The notes under the pieces: model-generated | Database searches by the model: none | Seen by the model: the letters and a program-made list of their open reading frames with translations, nothing else | Told to the model about the DNA's origin: nothing | Source of the DNA: Strix aluco | Lineage: Eukaryota > Chordata > Aves > Strigiformes > Strigidae | DNA: 64,000 bases | Assembly: GCF_031877795.1 (NCBI RefSeq) | Contig: NC_133946.1 | Coordinates: 10,887,144 to 10,951,143 of the forward strand | Direction: 5' to 3' | Part shown: positions 10,322 through 20,465 of the stretch, piece after piece | How the letters are laid out: every line of letters begins with the position of its first letter | How positions within the stretch are numbered: the first letter of the stretch is position 1 | Program-made: the position numbers and the translations under genes

Positions 10322-10690
10322 AGGAAGGACTTCATGTCCAAGCCGCGGTTGCGGATTTGCCCCACCACGTGGTCCCAGCTGCCGGGATTGGAGCGGCTCC
10401 GGCCGCCAGCTGTCCGATGCTTGGAGCCGGCGGCGATGCCCTGGCGTGCCTGGCCGCCGCGGGAGCCCCGGGGGTTGCCGGCGCCGGCGGAGGAGCCGCT
10501 GTGGGCCTGGAGGTGGCCCAGGCTCTGGCTGGTGGTGGGCTGGCTGTGGTTGGCGCGCTGGTGCTGGCTGAGGGGCTGCTGCAGACTTTGCTGGCGCATG
10601 AGCGTGCGGGGCCTCTGGCATTTGGGGTCGCCTGCTGAGGTGGGGATATACTCAAGGGTAGTGGCTGTGGACAAGGTGGAGTCCTCGAAA
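10322..10690 (-). CDS. SYT7: SYT7 cassette exon C: 123-codon alternative linker exon
   Basis: This is the largest linker exon: 369 nt, phase 2 at both ends. It begins (N)FEDSTLSTATTLEYIP and contains KCQRPRTLMRQQSLQQPLSQ. It closes with SRSNPGSWDHVVGQIRNRGL and DMKSF. These blocks match the long mammalian SYT7 isoform as remembered. The acceptor is CCCTAAG|TTTCGA and the donor is TTCCT|GTAAGT. The peptide is rich in Gln, Ser, Arg and Gly and probably disordered. The intron immediately after the donor is a long pyrimidine-rich repeat, noted separately, which could influence inclusion. Confidence 0.95.
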
Positions 10691-13564
10691 CTTAGGGAGA
10701 GGAAGGGCAGAGGAGAGGAGAGAAAGGAGAAGAAGGTGAAGGGGCAAAATTGGAGGAAGGAAAAGAAGAGAGTTAGAGAGAAGATGCCCCAGCGCAGGGA
10801 GCGCTCCGGCAGGGGCCAGCGGATGCAGCGACTGGTTCCTCTGCCTCTCGGCCCCAGCTCGGCCTCGCCGGCGGCACGGGGCTCTCGCGCCGCCGCCATC
10901 TCGCCCGTCCTGCCTCCCGGCGTGTGTGTGTGTGGGGGAGCTCGGCCGCAGCACTGTGGCACCCAGCCGGTTGGGTGCCCTCCCGCTCCCGTGGCTGCTG
11001 CGCAGCCGGCGCCTTCCCAGCACGCCGGCCGACCTCGTCTGCGAGCTAATTAGGGCTGTTGCGTGAAGGCGAATCCCCCGGCGCCCGCTCACGTGCTGCC
11101 AGCCAGCCCGCCCCGTCCCCATCCCCATCCCTCCCAGCCCAGCACCCTCGCCGCCAGGTCTCAGCATCCCCCATCTTGCAGGACGGCGCCGGCCAGGGGC
11201 TCCCACAGCGATGGGGGGGGGCCGAGCCCCCTGTAGCCATGGCCATGCCAGCACGCCGGGTGTCCCCAGGGCCAAGCCAGGCTGCCAGCAGAGAGGGGTG
11301 GGAGTCCGGCCACACTCCCAGCCCCCCGATTGTGGGATCCTGGTGGGACTGGGAGAGCGGAGGAGCCCAGCCCTGCACGGACGGGCTTTTTTGGGCCGGC
11401 GGAGAGGGAAGAGCAGGCGAGAGGCCGGCGGGGGAAGCGGCGATGCCCATCGCTGGCCATGCAGCCGGCCCTGCACCGTGGCAGCAGCACATGCATGGCA
11501 CAACCCATGCAGCCGGGTAGGAGCCCCGGGCACGGTGCTGATGCCCACGGCAGCCTGCAAAGCTCGTGGCTATGAAACTGGGGGTCCAGCCAGCCTGGCA
11601 AAAGCCCTCAGGGGTCTTCGATGCATGAAGGCAGGGGTCCCCCCGAGACCACCACCCTGTGTGGCACCAGGGAGTTGCCTTCAGCAGCAGCCACCGACCT
11701 TACCCCGGTCCCTGCGCTGCCCGGGGCTGGCCGGGGTGGCGAAGCTGTGCCGTCGTGCATTGCCAGCAGCAGGGGACAGAGAGGGAGGGGGGAAGGATAA
11801 ATAGCTTAAAAAAAAAAAAAAAAAGAGGTGAAGAAAGAGTGAAAGGTGAGAGAAAGAGAGAGAGGAGGGAGGGAAGTTGAGAGGAGTGGAGAGCTGGGAC
11901 AGATCCGGCCCCACGGCCGGGGCTGAAGGCACACGGGGCACTGCCCGGGTACTGCGCCACCCGCCCCCTCCCCGCGCCTGCCGCCGACCTCCTTTCACTT
12001 TCCTATCAAATCCTAAATTAGTTCAATTTACAACCTCTCAGTCACAGGAAACTAAATCTGGCTCCTCTCGGCCCGGCGCCAGCTGGAGGCGCGAGCTCCT
12101 GCCAGCACCGTGCCAGGCGGCAGCACGCCCTGCCCGCACACCCTGCCTGTGCCCGCTGGGTGCCCCCGGTACCGGGAGGGGGTACAGCGGCCAGACCCCC
12201 AGCATGGCCCCCCCATGAGCACCCCCAAACCCGAAGGCTTTGCGCAAAAGAGATATGGAAAGGCAGGATGCTCCACCACCGGCTTCCCCATCCCCTTAAC
12301 TCTGCCCTCGCCACCTGTGCCAGCCCAGTGGCTGTCCATCCGTCTGTCTGTCCATCCGGCTGGCTGGCTGTCAGCTCCCAGCCCCTCCGGAGCTCCCAGC
12401 CAGGACAGCAGAGCCCGTTGCCACGCCGGCGTGGGCCGGCTGTGAGTCAGCAGGAGCGGAGGTGCCGAGCGGCGTGCGGGCTCTCGTCCCTGGCTTTCGG
12501 CGCGGCAGCTGCACGACGCCTTTTCTTCGCCGGCCCTCGCACATCCTGCCAGAGGAGCGCGGGCTCCCAGTGGGTTTTGCTTCACCACCAAGACTGAGTA
12601 TGGCTGAAGGCTCCACAGCTCCTCCTCTTCCTCACCTCTCCCTCCCGCCTCCCAGCAGCCGAGCCGCAGAACACCAGCATCACGCCAAATGGGCAGCCGC
12701 AGCTCCGAACGGGGGGGGGGGACACACCAATTTTTGGGGCTCCAGGAAGCATTTGGGATTTGGCCAAGGTGGCAGGACTGGAGTTTCTCTTTTGAAAAGG
12801 CTTTTTCCCTGCCAACGGGTCTGGAAGAAGCAGTGGGGATGAGGCATGTCAGCCCTGGGAAGCGCCTTTGCCATCGCCACCGACCTTCCCGGCACGGGGA
12901 ACCGGAGCAGAGAACAGAAATGTAGGACAGAGCCCACAGCCAGATAAATCACCACCATTTCTCCCGACAGAGCTACCGTCACTGCCAGCAGCAAAGGGTC
13001 TTGCTGAGACCTCCCACCCAGCCTGCCTGGGCCACTGATTTCCCCTAAATCTGAAAAACCACCAACTTTCCCCAACTCTCCCTCGGCATTGGATGGTGGA
13101 GCCGCAAGTGAGGCGCCGGGTCTCATGGCTGTGCTGTGGGTCAGGGGAGCGCTGCAGAGGGATGAGTCTGGCGATGCCACGCGCCATCCCTGATGGCCAC
13201 GTCCCAGGGACAGGGACATGGGAGAGCAGCTCCTGCCCTTGGGCCATCACCTCTGCCCCAGGGAGCCCCACTGGGGATGCTGAGCCACTTCCCACCGGCA
13301 CTGGGCAAAGCCAAAGGTGCTCTGCTCACCCAGTTGGGGCTTGAGCCCTGCAGCCCCCTCCTCTGCTCCCCTCACCAAGCCAAAATGCTGCTGAAACGCT
13401 GCTGAAACACCGCTGGGGCTTGGGCAGCCCCCTCAGTGTGATGGGCTGAGGGATCTCTCAGTGGCCCCCATCCCAAGCGCAGCCCGCAGAGGGGTGCCCG
13501 GGCACATTGGCGCGGGGGGTTCCGTGCCGGCGCGTGCCGTGCCGGAGTGTGCGTGCTCACTCAC
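10691..13564 (-). other. SYT7: SYT7 intron between cassettes A and C
   Basis: It holds a purine-rich segment with a 17-A run at 11808-11824 and an AT-rich patch at about 11998-12060 (cctatcaaatcctaaattag) that may be conserved. The 3' splice region of cassette C is CU-rich. No further coding exon is supported. Confidence 0.7.
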
Positions 13565-13780
13565 TTGGACAGGCTGAGCTTCCCTGCGGCCAAGTGGCTC
13601 TGCACCGTGTGCCAGCGGCCTCGCGCCGCCTTCCCCGCGCCGGGCTCGCTGTGGGCAGAGACGCTGCTCCTCATGCCGTCCTCGCCGAGCCGCTGCTTCT
13701 CCCCGGGCCGGCCGTCGCGCTCCCCTGCCAACCCCGCGGCGGCCGACGCCGTCAGCTTGGCCCCTGATAACAGAGAGCCA
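13565..13780 (-). CDS. SYT7: SYT7 cassette exon A: 72-codon alternative linker exon
   Basis: This 216-nt exon is phase 2 at both ends. It begins (N)GSLLSGAKLTASAAAGLAG and ends with RGRWHTVQSHLAAGKLSLS, recognisable from the mammalian long isoform. The acceptor chosen is GGCCCAG|TGGCTC, because it keeps the frame and restores the expected NGSLLSGAK junction. A second AG 14 nt further in (TTATCAG|GGGCC) would break frame. The donor is TCCAA|GTGAGTGAG. The middle of the peptide is low complexity (Gly, Ala, Arg) and probably evolves quickly. It is predicted to be an unstructured part of the linker. Confidence 0.92.
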
Positions 13781-14347
13781 CTGGGCCGGGCCGGTGGCCA
13801 GACACCCCCCAGATAGACACGGAGGGAGCCGGACAGACAGACGGACGGATGTGGAGGGATGGGAGCCGTTTGATAGGGGTGGGTACGAGGGGAGGGGGAC
13901 AGACGGACAAGAGACGGACAGACAGACAGAGAGAGAAAGAGAGACATCAGCACTGCAACAGAAAAGGGGTCCTGGCCGCGGGGTGTGCGGGGGCCTTGGC
14001 AAAACCATCCAAAATAAAGGAGTGGAGGGAGGAGGACGAGGGTCAGGACAGAGGGGGTCCCGCTCGCCAGCAGCCCAGCCCCGGGGGGGACCCGTCCCCA
14101 CGCCGAGGGGGTGCCCCCAACGCGCAACCCCGTCCTGTGCCGCCGCGAGTTGGGGGGGACCCGCTGCCGCCCCCGGGGTTGGGCGGGGGGGGGGGGGAGA
14201 GCGGGAAGGAGGGGTTGCTCGTCTCCATGGGGCTGCCCATGGGGTGGCGTGCGGGGAGCCCAGGGGAGAAGGAGGAGGAGGAGGAAGGCGAGTGGGTGCT
14301 GCTCATATACTCACTACACGGAGCAAACCCGGTAAGGAGAGACTCAC
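13781..14347 (-). other. SYT7: SYT7 intron between cassettes B and A
   Basis: A short 567-bp intron. On the sense strand it carries a UCUCUCUG/UCUG-rich stretch (about 13895-13950) ahead of the cassette A acceptor and CCUCCU units after the cassette B donor (about 14270-14290). Both resemble pyrimidine-tract splicing-regulator sites. Confidence 0.75.
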
Positions 14348-14479
14348 TTGAGGGAAAGCCGCGGATCACCGTACGGGGCGTAAGGTGAAATGTTTAGTAT
14401 AAACTCCTTGGGAGGGTAGGAGCTCCATTTCTGCTGCACTGTGTTGTCATTGTTATTCCAAAAGTCTCTGTCTAGATCG
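14348..14479 (-). CDS. SYT7: SYT7 cassette exon B: 44-codon alternative linker exon
   Basis: This 132-nt exon is phase 2 at both ends. It encodes a distinctive aromatic and polar stretch (DLDRDFWNNNDNTVQQKW, then SSYPPKEFILNISPYAPYGD and PRLSL). The acceptor is CTGTAG|CGATCT after a pyrimidine-rich run; the donor is CTCAA|GTGAGT. The length matches the 44-residue linker insertion known for a long SYT7 isoform. The sequence agrees with my memory of the mammalian exon, including the YPPKEFILNISPYAPYGDPR core. It is more AT-rich than its surroundings, which suggests protein-level constraint. Inclusion in this species would need RNA evidence. Confidence 0.93.
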
Positions 14480-16152
14480 CTACAGCGGCCGGAGACCAAG
14501 GGAGAAAGAAAAGGGAAATACAAGAGAGAGAAGCTGAATTCCTGTAAGAGGGGAGGAAAAACAGCCCTCTGCCCCTGGAGCGCCGGGATCCTGTGGAGAG
14601 AGATGGGGCACGCGGCCGCCCACCCCTTGGCCACCGACACCACGCGCGTGCACACACACACACACACACGTGTGCGCACACACGGACAGACGGACGGATG
14701 GACGGAGCGGGGCAGAGCTGCAGAGAGACAGGAGCAGGCGGCTCCACCAGCTGGGAAGGAAAGAAGGATGGTGCGGGGTTAGAGAGGTGCCCCGGCGAGC
14801 GCGGCGCCAGCGCGGCGTCCCCGGCATGTGTGTTTGTGTGTCCTCGGCACGTGTGTCTGTGTCTCCTCAGCACGTGTGTCTATGTGTCCTCACCTCTTCA
14901 GCAGCCGAGTCCTGGAATCGCACGCTGCTTGGTTAACAGTGACGCTGCTGCGTGTCGGAGACCCCTCTGGGTCCCCTCCTGCCGAACCAGCTCGCTGCCG
15001 GCACGGAACCTGAACCTCCGGGCTCCGGTGAGCTGCCCACAGCACCAAGTTGCTTGGCCCCGAGCTGCGTGCCCGGGGCTGTGGAGCCCAGGGGGACTCG
15101 AAAAAGCTGCCGGTGCCCAGCCCTGACACCCCTCGCCGATGCTCGACGGCGGCTCCGGGTTGAGCCCGGCTGCATGGACCCTGTTGGAGCTGGGGAGGGA
15201 GAGCTGTGTGTGCCACACTATCGGCCAGGGATGTGCCTCTCCCTCCAGTGCCAGCTCTGGTGCAGCTGGGAGCAGGCAGAGGGGTGCCTGAAGTAGCCCC
15301 AGTTGCCTGCACCCCAATAACCCCCTGAGTGGGAGGACAGGCCAGCCAAGGAAGGTTTGCAATAGTCACACTCCAGGCAGGTGCTATTTCCCTCCTGGTG
15401 ATCCAGCCTCAGCTCCTCCCAAGAGCCCTGTGGGGTGCCAGGGGGTGTGGGGGGAAGAGCTGGAGCTGGGGTGCCCAGGAGACCCCCATCTCCCTCCGTA
15501 CCCAGCGCTGTGGGACACCCCAGCTCCACTCTCCTTTCCTCACCTCATCCTGTGGTTGGCAGGGCTGTGCCAGGATGCAGCACTGGGGTCAGGGCTCAGG
15601 CCGGGGTGCCCCTGGGGACACCCATGCTGAGGTCCCCATGGCTCCATGCCCGTGGCTCTGGGGGGTGGTACCCGAGGGTGTTGGAGAGACTCACCAGCTC
15701 TCCCAGTCTCCCAGAGCCCCTCTCCCACTGGGGCTGGGGGACCATCCCAGTCTCCCGTAGCTGCAGGAGGAGCGGGGATCAGCGATGCTTTGGCATGATG
15801 GTGGGGACGCCCCACCACTCGCTCTCCCCAGAAACCCTCATTGCTCCCCAGGACAGAGCCGAGCAAGCAGCCACTGCCAAACTCCCTCTGCCAGGGCTGG
15901 GCTTGGGCACAGACCCTCCTCGCTGGGACCGTCACCTCTGTCCCCAAAGAGGGACCTCCCTGCTGCCGGCGGGGACGGCACCGATCCGGCACAGTGTCCC
16001 CAGGAGGGCAGAGCACCCACGACTGGGGGATGGCACATGGCAGAGGGCAGGGCGCTGAGCGGGCTGCGGCTGTGCCAGCCCCGTGGGCAGCGAGGCTCCT
16101 GGGCACCGCAGCCCCCTGCCCCTCTCTTCCCCCCCCCGACCTTGGCACCTAC
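14480..16152 (-). other. SYT7: SYT7 intron between exon 3 and cassette B
   Basis: It contains a CA/GT microsatellite and adjoining GGAC units (about 14649-14705). The remainder is ordinary GC-rich intron; I saw no additional cassette exon. Confidence 0.7.
14649..14669 (+). repeat. CA microsatellite
   Basis: About ten CA units followed by GTGTGCGCACAC and GGAC/GGAT tetranucleotide units to about 14705, within SYT7 intronic DNA upstream of cassette B. Confidence 0.85.
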
Positions 16153-16232
16153 TTGATGGTTTTCTTTTCACTGCGGCCTCGGCTGGAGTCTGGAGTCCCC
16201 ACAGTCTCCAGGGAAGTCTTGTAACGCTTACC
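16153..16232 (-). CDS. SYT7: SYT7 exon 3: juxtamembrane linker, last constitutive exon before the cassettes
   Basis: This exon encodes residues 46-71 ([20 protein letters not shown], then SEKKTI) plus two bases, AA, of the next codon. The acceptor is CTGCAG|GGTAAG and the donor is ATCAA|GTAGGT. The phase-2 end is the branch point for alternative splicing. Joined to exon 4 or cassette D the split codon becomes AAG (Lys). Joined to cassettes B, A or C it becomes AAC or AAT (Asn). No choice gives a stop. The peptide is basic and serine-rich, as expected for a cytosolic juxtamembrane linker. Confidence 0.96.
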
Positions 16233-16579
16233 CTGCAGAGAGGAGAGGAGAGGGGGGTTGGGGGGAGGCAGGAAGAGCCCCACCGCACCACGGCAGAGGA
16301 TGAGACCTGCCAGGGTGGCACCACCATCAATTTTGCCCTTTTCCCTTCCAGCCTCCCAGTTGCTGGGCTCCATCCCACCGAGCTGGGCAGCAAAACTCCT
16401 GAAAGCTTCATCCCTTGGCCCTTACGAGCCAGCAAAGGCACTGGTGGGATCTGGCCTGGCCACCCTGGCTTCTGGGCACCGTCCCCAAGGGGCTGGGGGG
16501 GCTTGTACCCTGCGTCACCCCAAGGACAGAGCAGCAGTCGCCGCCTGTGTACCCTTCCACAGCCTCACTGGGGGAGGAG

Positions 16580-16800
16580 CGGGTAATTTTAGGATTAATT
16601 GAACCTGAATTAATTGAGTTCACCTTCCCCATCGAAAGGGAAGAGCTGCCATATGATAATGAAGCAGGCGCTCGCTCCTAACTGGGGCTTGTAATCAGGG
16701 CACTTCACTGTGATTTCCGACGGCAGGTTCAGCGTGCTGCTCCGATCCAGGGCGGACAAGAGCGCAATTAATGCCAATTAGCGAACAATTAGAAGCGGAG
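16580..16800. promoter_or_regulatory. AT-rich homeodomain-motif island in intron 2
   Basis: Several ATTAATTGA/TAATTA-type cores occur in about 220 bp (ggattaattgaacctgaatt, then aattgagttc; later gcaattaatgccaattagcg). The flanks are strongly GC-rich. Candidate conserved enhancer; conservation is untested. Confidence 0.4.
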
Positions 16801-17058
16801 GCTGCTCTGCGCAGGTGCGGGGAGGCCGAGGCAGGATGGGAGCAGCTGCCGGAGCAGGCTGGGGTTGCGGACCAGCCCTCCCACCATGGTAGCCCTGGAC
16901 CTGTGAGCATCCCTCCTGCAGGAGCCAGCCCTGCACGCAGCCTGCCCACGAAACAGGGAGGATTTCTCCCTTCTCCGCAGCCTCATCACCTCTGCATGGA
17001 GCTGCCTCCTTGGCAGTGCTGCGTCAGAGGACTCCCTGCACCCTCAGCACGGGTGTCC

Positions 17059-17262
17059 TTGACCAGCCGTGGGCTCGTCCTGCTGGGAGCTGAAGGGATG
17101 CCCAACCTATTTGGGTGCCCATGGGCTAATCCTGCTGGGGGGCACAGGGATGCTCAAACTCCTTGGGTGCCCATGGGCTAATCCTGATGGGAGGCACAAG
17201 GTTGCCCGACCTCCTTGGGTGCCCATGGGCTAACCCGGATGCCCACGGGCCATCCCGGAGGG
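17059..17262 (+). repeat. 52-bp tandem repeat, about 3 copies
   Basis: 'ttgggtgcccatgggctaa' recurs at 17111, 17163 and 17215, an exact 52-bp spacing, with a diverged unit on each side. Confidence 0.85.
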
Positions 17263-18431
17263 AGTGAGCCCTGAGCCCTGTGCTCAGCGTTGTCCCCAGC
17301 CAGCCACAACACAGGGCTTGTGGGGTCACGGCAGCAGTGGCTGCTGGCCCACGCTGTCCTGGCACTAGCCAACCTGGGGCTACCGCGTGGGCGCAGACCG
17401 GGGCCAGCCCGGCAGCCACTCAGCGGGTTTGGCCGTGGTTGCCACGCAGCCGTTCCAGCTCTGTGCACTGTTGAGGGCCGGCCGGGACACAGCTTTCCGT
17501 TCCCAGCAGCCTGAACGACTTCGCGGCCAATTTATACTTATTTGTTCCTCTGCCAGCTTCGTCCTTCAGCACAACCGGCCCTTCTCCTCACCGCTTCCTC
17601 ACCCTCCACCACCTCCAGCCTGCCCTTCCCTGAGTGGCACCAGCTGGGCTTGGAGACCATTTGCCACCTCCTCACAGCTCCCATCACCCCCCCACGCTGC
17701 CTCATCCCTGCCAGACCCCCTCTCCCCTTCCCACAGCGTGGGGGGAGCTCCTGGCACCGCCAGGGTGGGCATCTCCCGCCCGGGAGGAGCCGCCGCCATC
17801 GCAGCACTTGACCCAGATTTGAGTCTGATGGCGAAGGAAACGCGGCCGAGCACGCGGCCAGATCCTGGTGCTGCTCCGGGAGGAGGAGGAGGAAGGATGC
17901 AGGAGGGAGTGCTGTCCCAAGTCAAAGGCCCTCCTGATGCAGTGGGGCTCAGGGAGGATAGCTGGGTGCCCTGGGGGGCACAGCGGGCAGCAGGGCTGGC
18001 TCACGGTGGCCAGTGCTGCCAGTGACGGGCTGGCCACCTTCCCGCAGGGCTCTTCCAGGCAGGAGCCAGCCCAGCAGGACAGGGGCCAGATCGTTACTGC
18101 TTGTCGCAAATATATATATACATATATATATATTTGGAAACTTCCCTTGATGCCGCACAGTTTCGCCCAAACATTTAATTATCACATCTCCTAAAGAGAA
18201 AAATAAAAGCCGCAGCCGGTACCCGCCGCAAAACCGCTCTCGGCAACAGCCTCTGCCTGCTGGCAGCCTCACTGCCCAGCCGTGCACCCCAACCGCCCCG
18301 CAGTGAGTACCATCCCCCGCAGCGGGACCCCCACCCCAGCCATCACGACCCAGTGCACCCCGAGAAGGGCGGAGGGGGTCCCCTGTGCCCCCTCCCCACC
18401 CCGGGCACCCAGCCAGCACGGGGACACTTAC

Positions 18432-18535
18432 CAGTTTGCGCTGGCACCACTGGCAGATCCCGCAGAGGACGATGGTGACGCTAAGGCTGACGGTGATGAT
18501 GGCTGAGACGAGGAGGACGTCGCGGGAGGGACCCC
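18432..18535 (-). CDS. SYT7: SYT7 exon 2: transmembrane segment and cysteine cluster
   Basis: This exon encodes residues 11-45. Residues 17-38 form one hydrophobic membrane span ([20 protein letters not shown] and on). Cys35, Cys38 and Cys41 at its cytoplasmic edge correspond to the family's palmitoylation sites. The acceptor is CCCCCGCAG|GGGGTC and the donor is AAACTG|GTAAGT. It joins exon 1 in phase 1 (G|GG) and ends on a complete codon (Leu45). The exon anchors the protein as a type I vesicle or plasma-membrane protein. Confidence 0.97.
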
Positions 18536-18984
18536 CTGCGGGGGAGAAGAGCAGAGCCACCGCTCAGTGAGGGGACAGAGAGGTGGGGAGAGAGGTCAGC
18601 CCCCCACCCAGGGGTGACCCCGGCGTGGGCACAGCACCCTGCACGCAGCACCCGGGGAGAGCTGGGCAAGGACAGGGAGGGCAAAAAGGGGGGGACATGG
18701 TCCAGTTAAGAGGCTCCAACCCCAACAGATGAAACACCCTGGCACGGTGGCCCCCCCCTCTCACCACCAGCCCCTTTGGCTGGCTCCAGGCTCCCGGGGG
18801 CGGTGCCCTGGCCCCCCACGCTCCCCGGGAGGGCTGGTTGGAGCAGAGCGAAGGCTTTAATCTCTGCCGGCACCCTGGGAGTGCTGGCATGGATGGCAAA
18901 GGTCACAGCATCGCCACGCCACAGCAGCTCAGCACCACGGTTGTTGCTTCCCTGTCCCCTTCCTCTTCCTCTTTGCCTTCCTAA

Positions 18985-19190
18985 TGCCCATCCCTTCCCC
19001 ATCCCCATCCCTTCCCCCTTATTTCACCTTCTCCACTCTTTTCCCCTTTTCCTTCCTCTTCCCCTTCCCCTTTTGAATCGCCAGTCCTTGCCCCTGCCCA
19101 TCCCTTCCCCATCCTTTCACCTTCTCTATCCTCTTCCCCTTTTCCTTCCTCTTCCCCACCTCTTCCTCTTCCCCTTTCCCATCCCCTCCA
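18985..19190 (+). repeat. Pyrimidine-rich low-complexity tract
   Basis: CCCTTCCCC/CCATCCC-type degenerate repeats, about 200 bp, purine-rich on the SYT7 sense strand. It lies about 450 bp upstream of exon 2. Confidence 0.85.
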
Positions 19191-19844
19191 GACAAGCCAT
19201 TCCCAGTTTCCTTGCTGGATCCGTGTCCTGCATCCACCCCACTGGAGGGGTTCCCTCTTTGGGTCAGCCAAACCCACACAGATTTACACCAAATGGCTCT
19301 TGGTGGGGGCAGGAGGAGGGGGTCGGCGCTGGGCTCCTCTGCTCCTTCCCACCTTGGCCATGGGGACAACCTTGGGGACCCCAAAAAGTGGGGATGGACC
19401 CCTCTGCTGCTGCAGCATCACCCCCCACGGGAACTGGGACAGTTTCGGGGCCAGGCAGGCATCTCCCACCCACCCTGCTTCTGTTCCGCACCCAACCAGC
19501 CCTGTGGGCAGGAAAACTCCCTTGCCAGACCCCGAGGGACCTGCCTGCCTCCCCCCATGGCCCCCACCCTAGCACAGGATGTCCCCAGTATCCGTCAGCC
19601 CCGGCACAGCCGCTGAGCTCACGGCCACACTGCCAGCAAGCGTGATGGCCCTGGCACTGTGGGAGGATTAATAAGGACTCGAGGTGGCTTGGGGGGGGGG
19701 TGGGGGCCCAGTGGGACCCCCAGCCCAGCTCAGCTCCCCCCGCTCCATTGTGGCATCCCTGAGGGCACCCCACAGCCAGCTCTGCACCCCAGGATCGGGA
19801 CCGGCCACCGTTTGAGCCACAGCCCGGCGGTGGGAAGCATTGAG

Positions 19845-19945
19845 GCCAGAGCAGTTCGCCTGTGGCTGTACTGCAGTATAAATATTAAACAATAATCGTT
19901 AATAATTAATTTGCCCGCAGACCTTGTTATTATAATGAAATTTGC
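19845..19945. promoter_or_regulatory. AT-rich island in intron 1
   Basis: 'ataaatattaaacaataatc', then 'gttaataattaatttgcc': a compact AT-rich block with homeodomain/forkhead-like cores in GC-rich DNA. Candidate conserved element. Confidence 0.35.
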
Positions 19946-20082
19946 CAGTGGCTCAGAGGCTGGGGGGAGTCAGAGCGGTCCAGGCGGCCGGATCAGGGGC
20001 TCAGGCATCCCCCTGGCACCCCGCTCCTGCCTGGGCATGCAGACAGGTGCCGAAGCGGCCGCAGCCCCACGGCCCCCAGTGG

Positions 20083-20098
20083 AAAAAAAAAAAAAAAA
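20083..20098 (+). repeat. Poly-A tract (16 A)
   Basis: A 16-A run followed by purine-rich sequence. No retroposed gene or flanking target-site duplication was seen. Confidence 0.8.
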
Positions 20099-20349
20099 GA
20101 GAAGCAAAGGGGATGGTGACAATAAAGAGGAGTTTTATAAAAGCCCCTTAAGTAGCCACACGCCTGGCGCTGAGCCCCTGCCAGGGCGGGATAGAGGGAC
20201 AGGAGGGGGGTGAAGTCAGCCCGGGGGATTTTGGGGGACAGGGCTGGGGGGTCCCGGGTTCTGGGCCATTAGCAGCCCCCCGGCAGTGGCACAGCCAGCC
20301 GGCACACGTGTTCCCTCCACCCAAACCCAGCGAGGGGGGCCCCACCATC

Positions 20350-20465
20350 GCTCCTCGGTCACGAGGAGCCTGTGTATAAAACTCACTTAGCAACTGTTGC
20401 CTAGGAGGGAATTTGGGACCAGCCCTTAATTTCAAACATTTATAAACCCGGCTAGATAAGCTGCT
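20350..20465. promoter_or_regulatory. AT-rich island with X-box-like motif in intron 1
   Basis: It contains 'tagcaactgttgcctagg', which resembles an RFX X-box half-site pair, followed by 'cccttaatttcaaacattta'. Compositionally distinct from its flanks; function inferred only. Confidence 0.3.

Larger units (their letters stand above)
16233..18431 (-). other. SYT7: SYT7 intron 2
   Basis: It includes an AT-rich, homeodomain-site-rich island (16580-16800), a 52-bp tandem repeat (17059-17262) and an AT-rich stretch with TATATA runs (18100-18215) about 200 nt downstream of the exon 2 donor. No coding exon seen. Confidence 0.75.

Noticed and set aside
9178..10621. Long minus-strand frames rich in Leu/Ser (SSLLSPLL...)
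   Set aside because: They are translations of the CU-rich repeat joined to cassette exon C in the wrong frame; the true exon C frame is clear.
11808..11824. Poly-A run as the tail of a processed pseudogene
   Set aside because: No gene-like sequence lies 5' of the run and no target-site duplication was visible; same conclusion for 20083-20098.
13565..13766. Internal acceptor (TTATCAG|GGGCC) for cassette exon A
   Set aside because: It would give a length that is not a multiple of three and break the NGSLLSGAK junction known from the long isoform.
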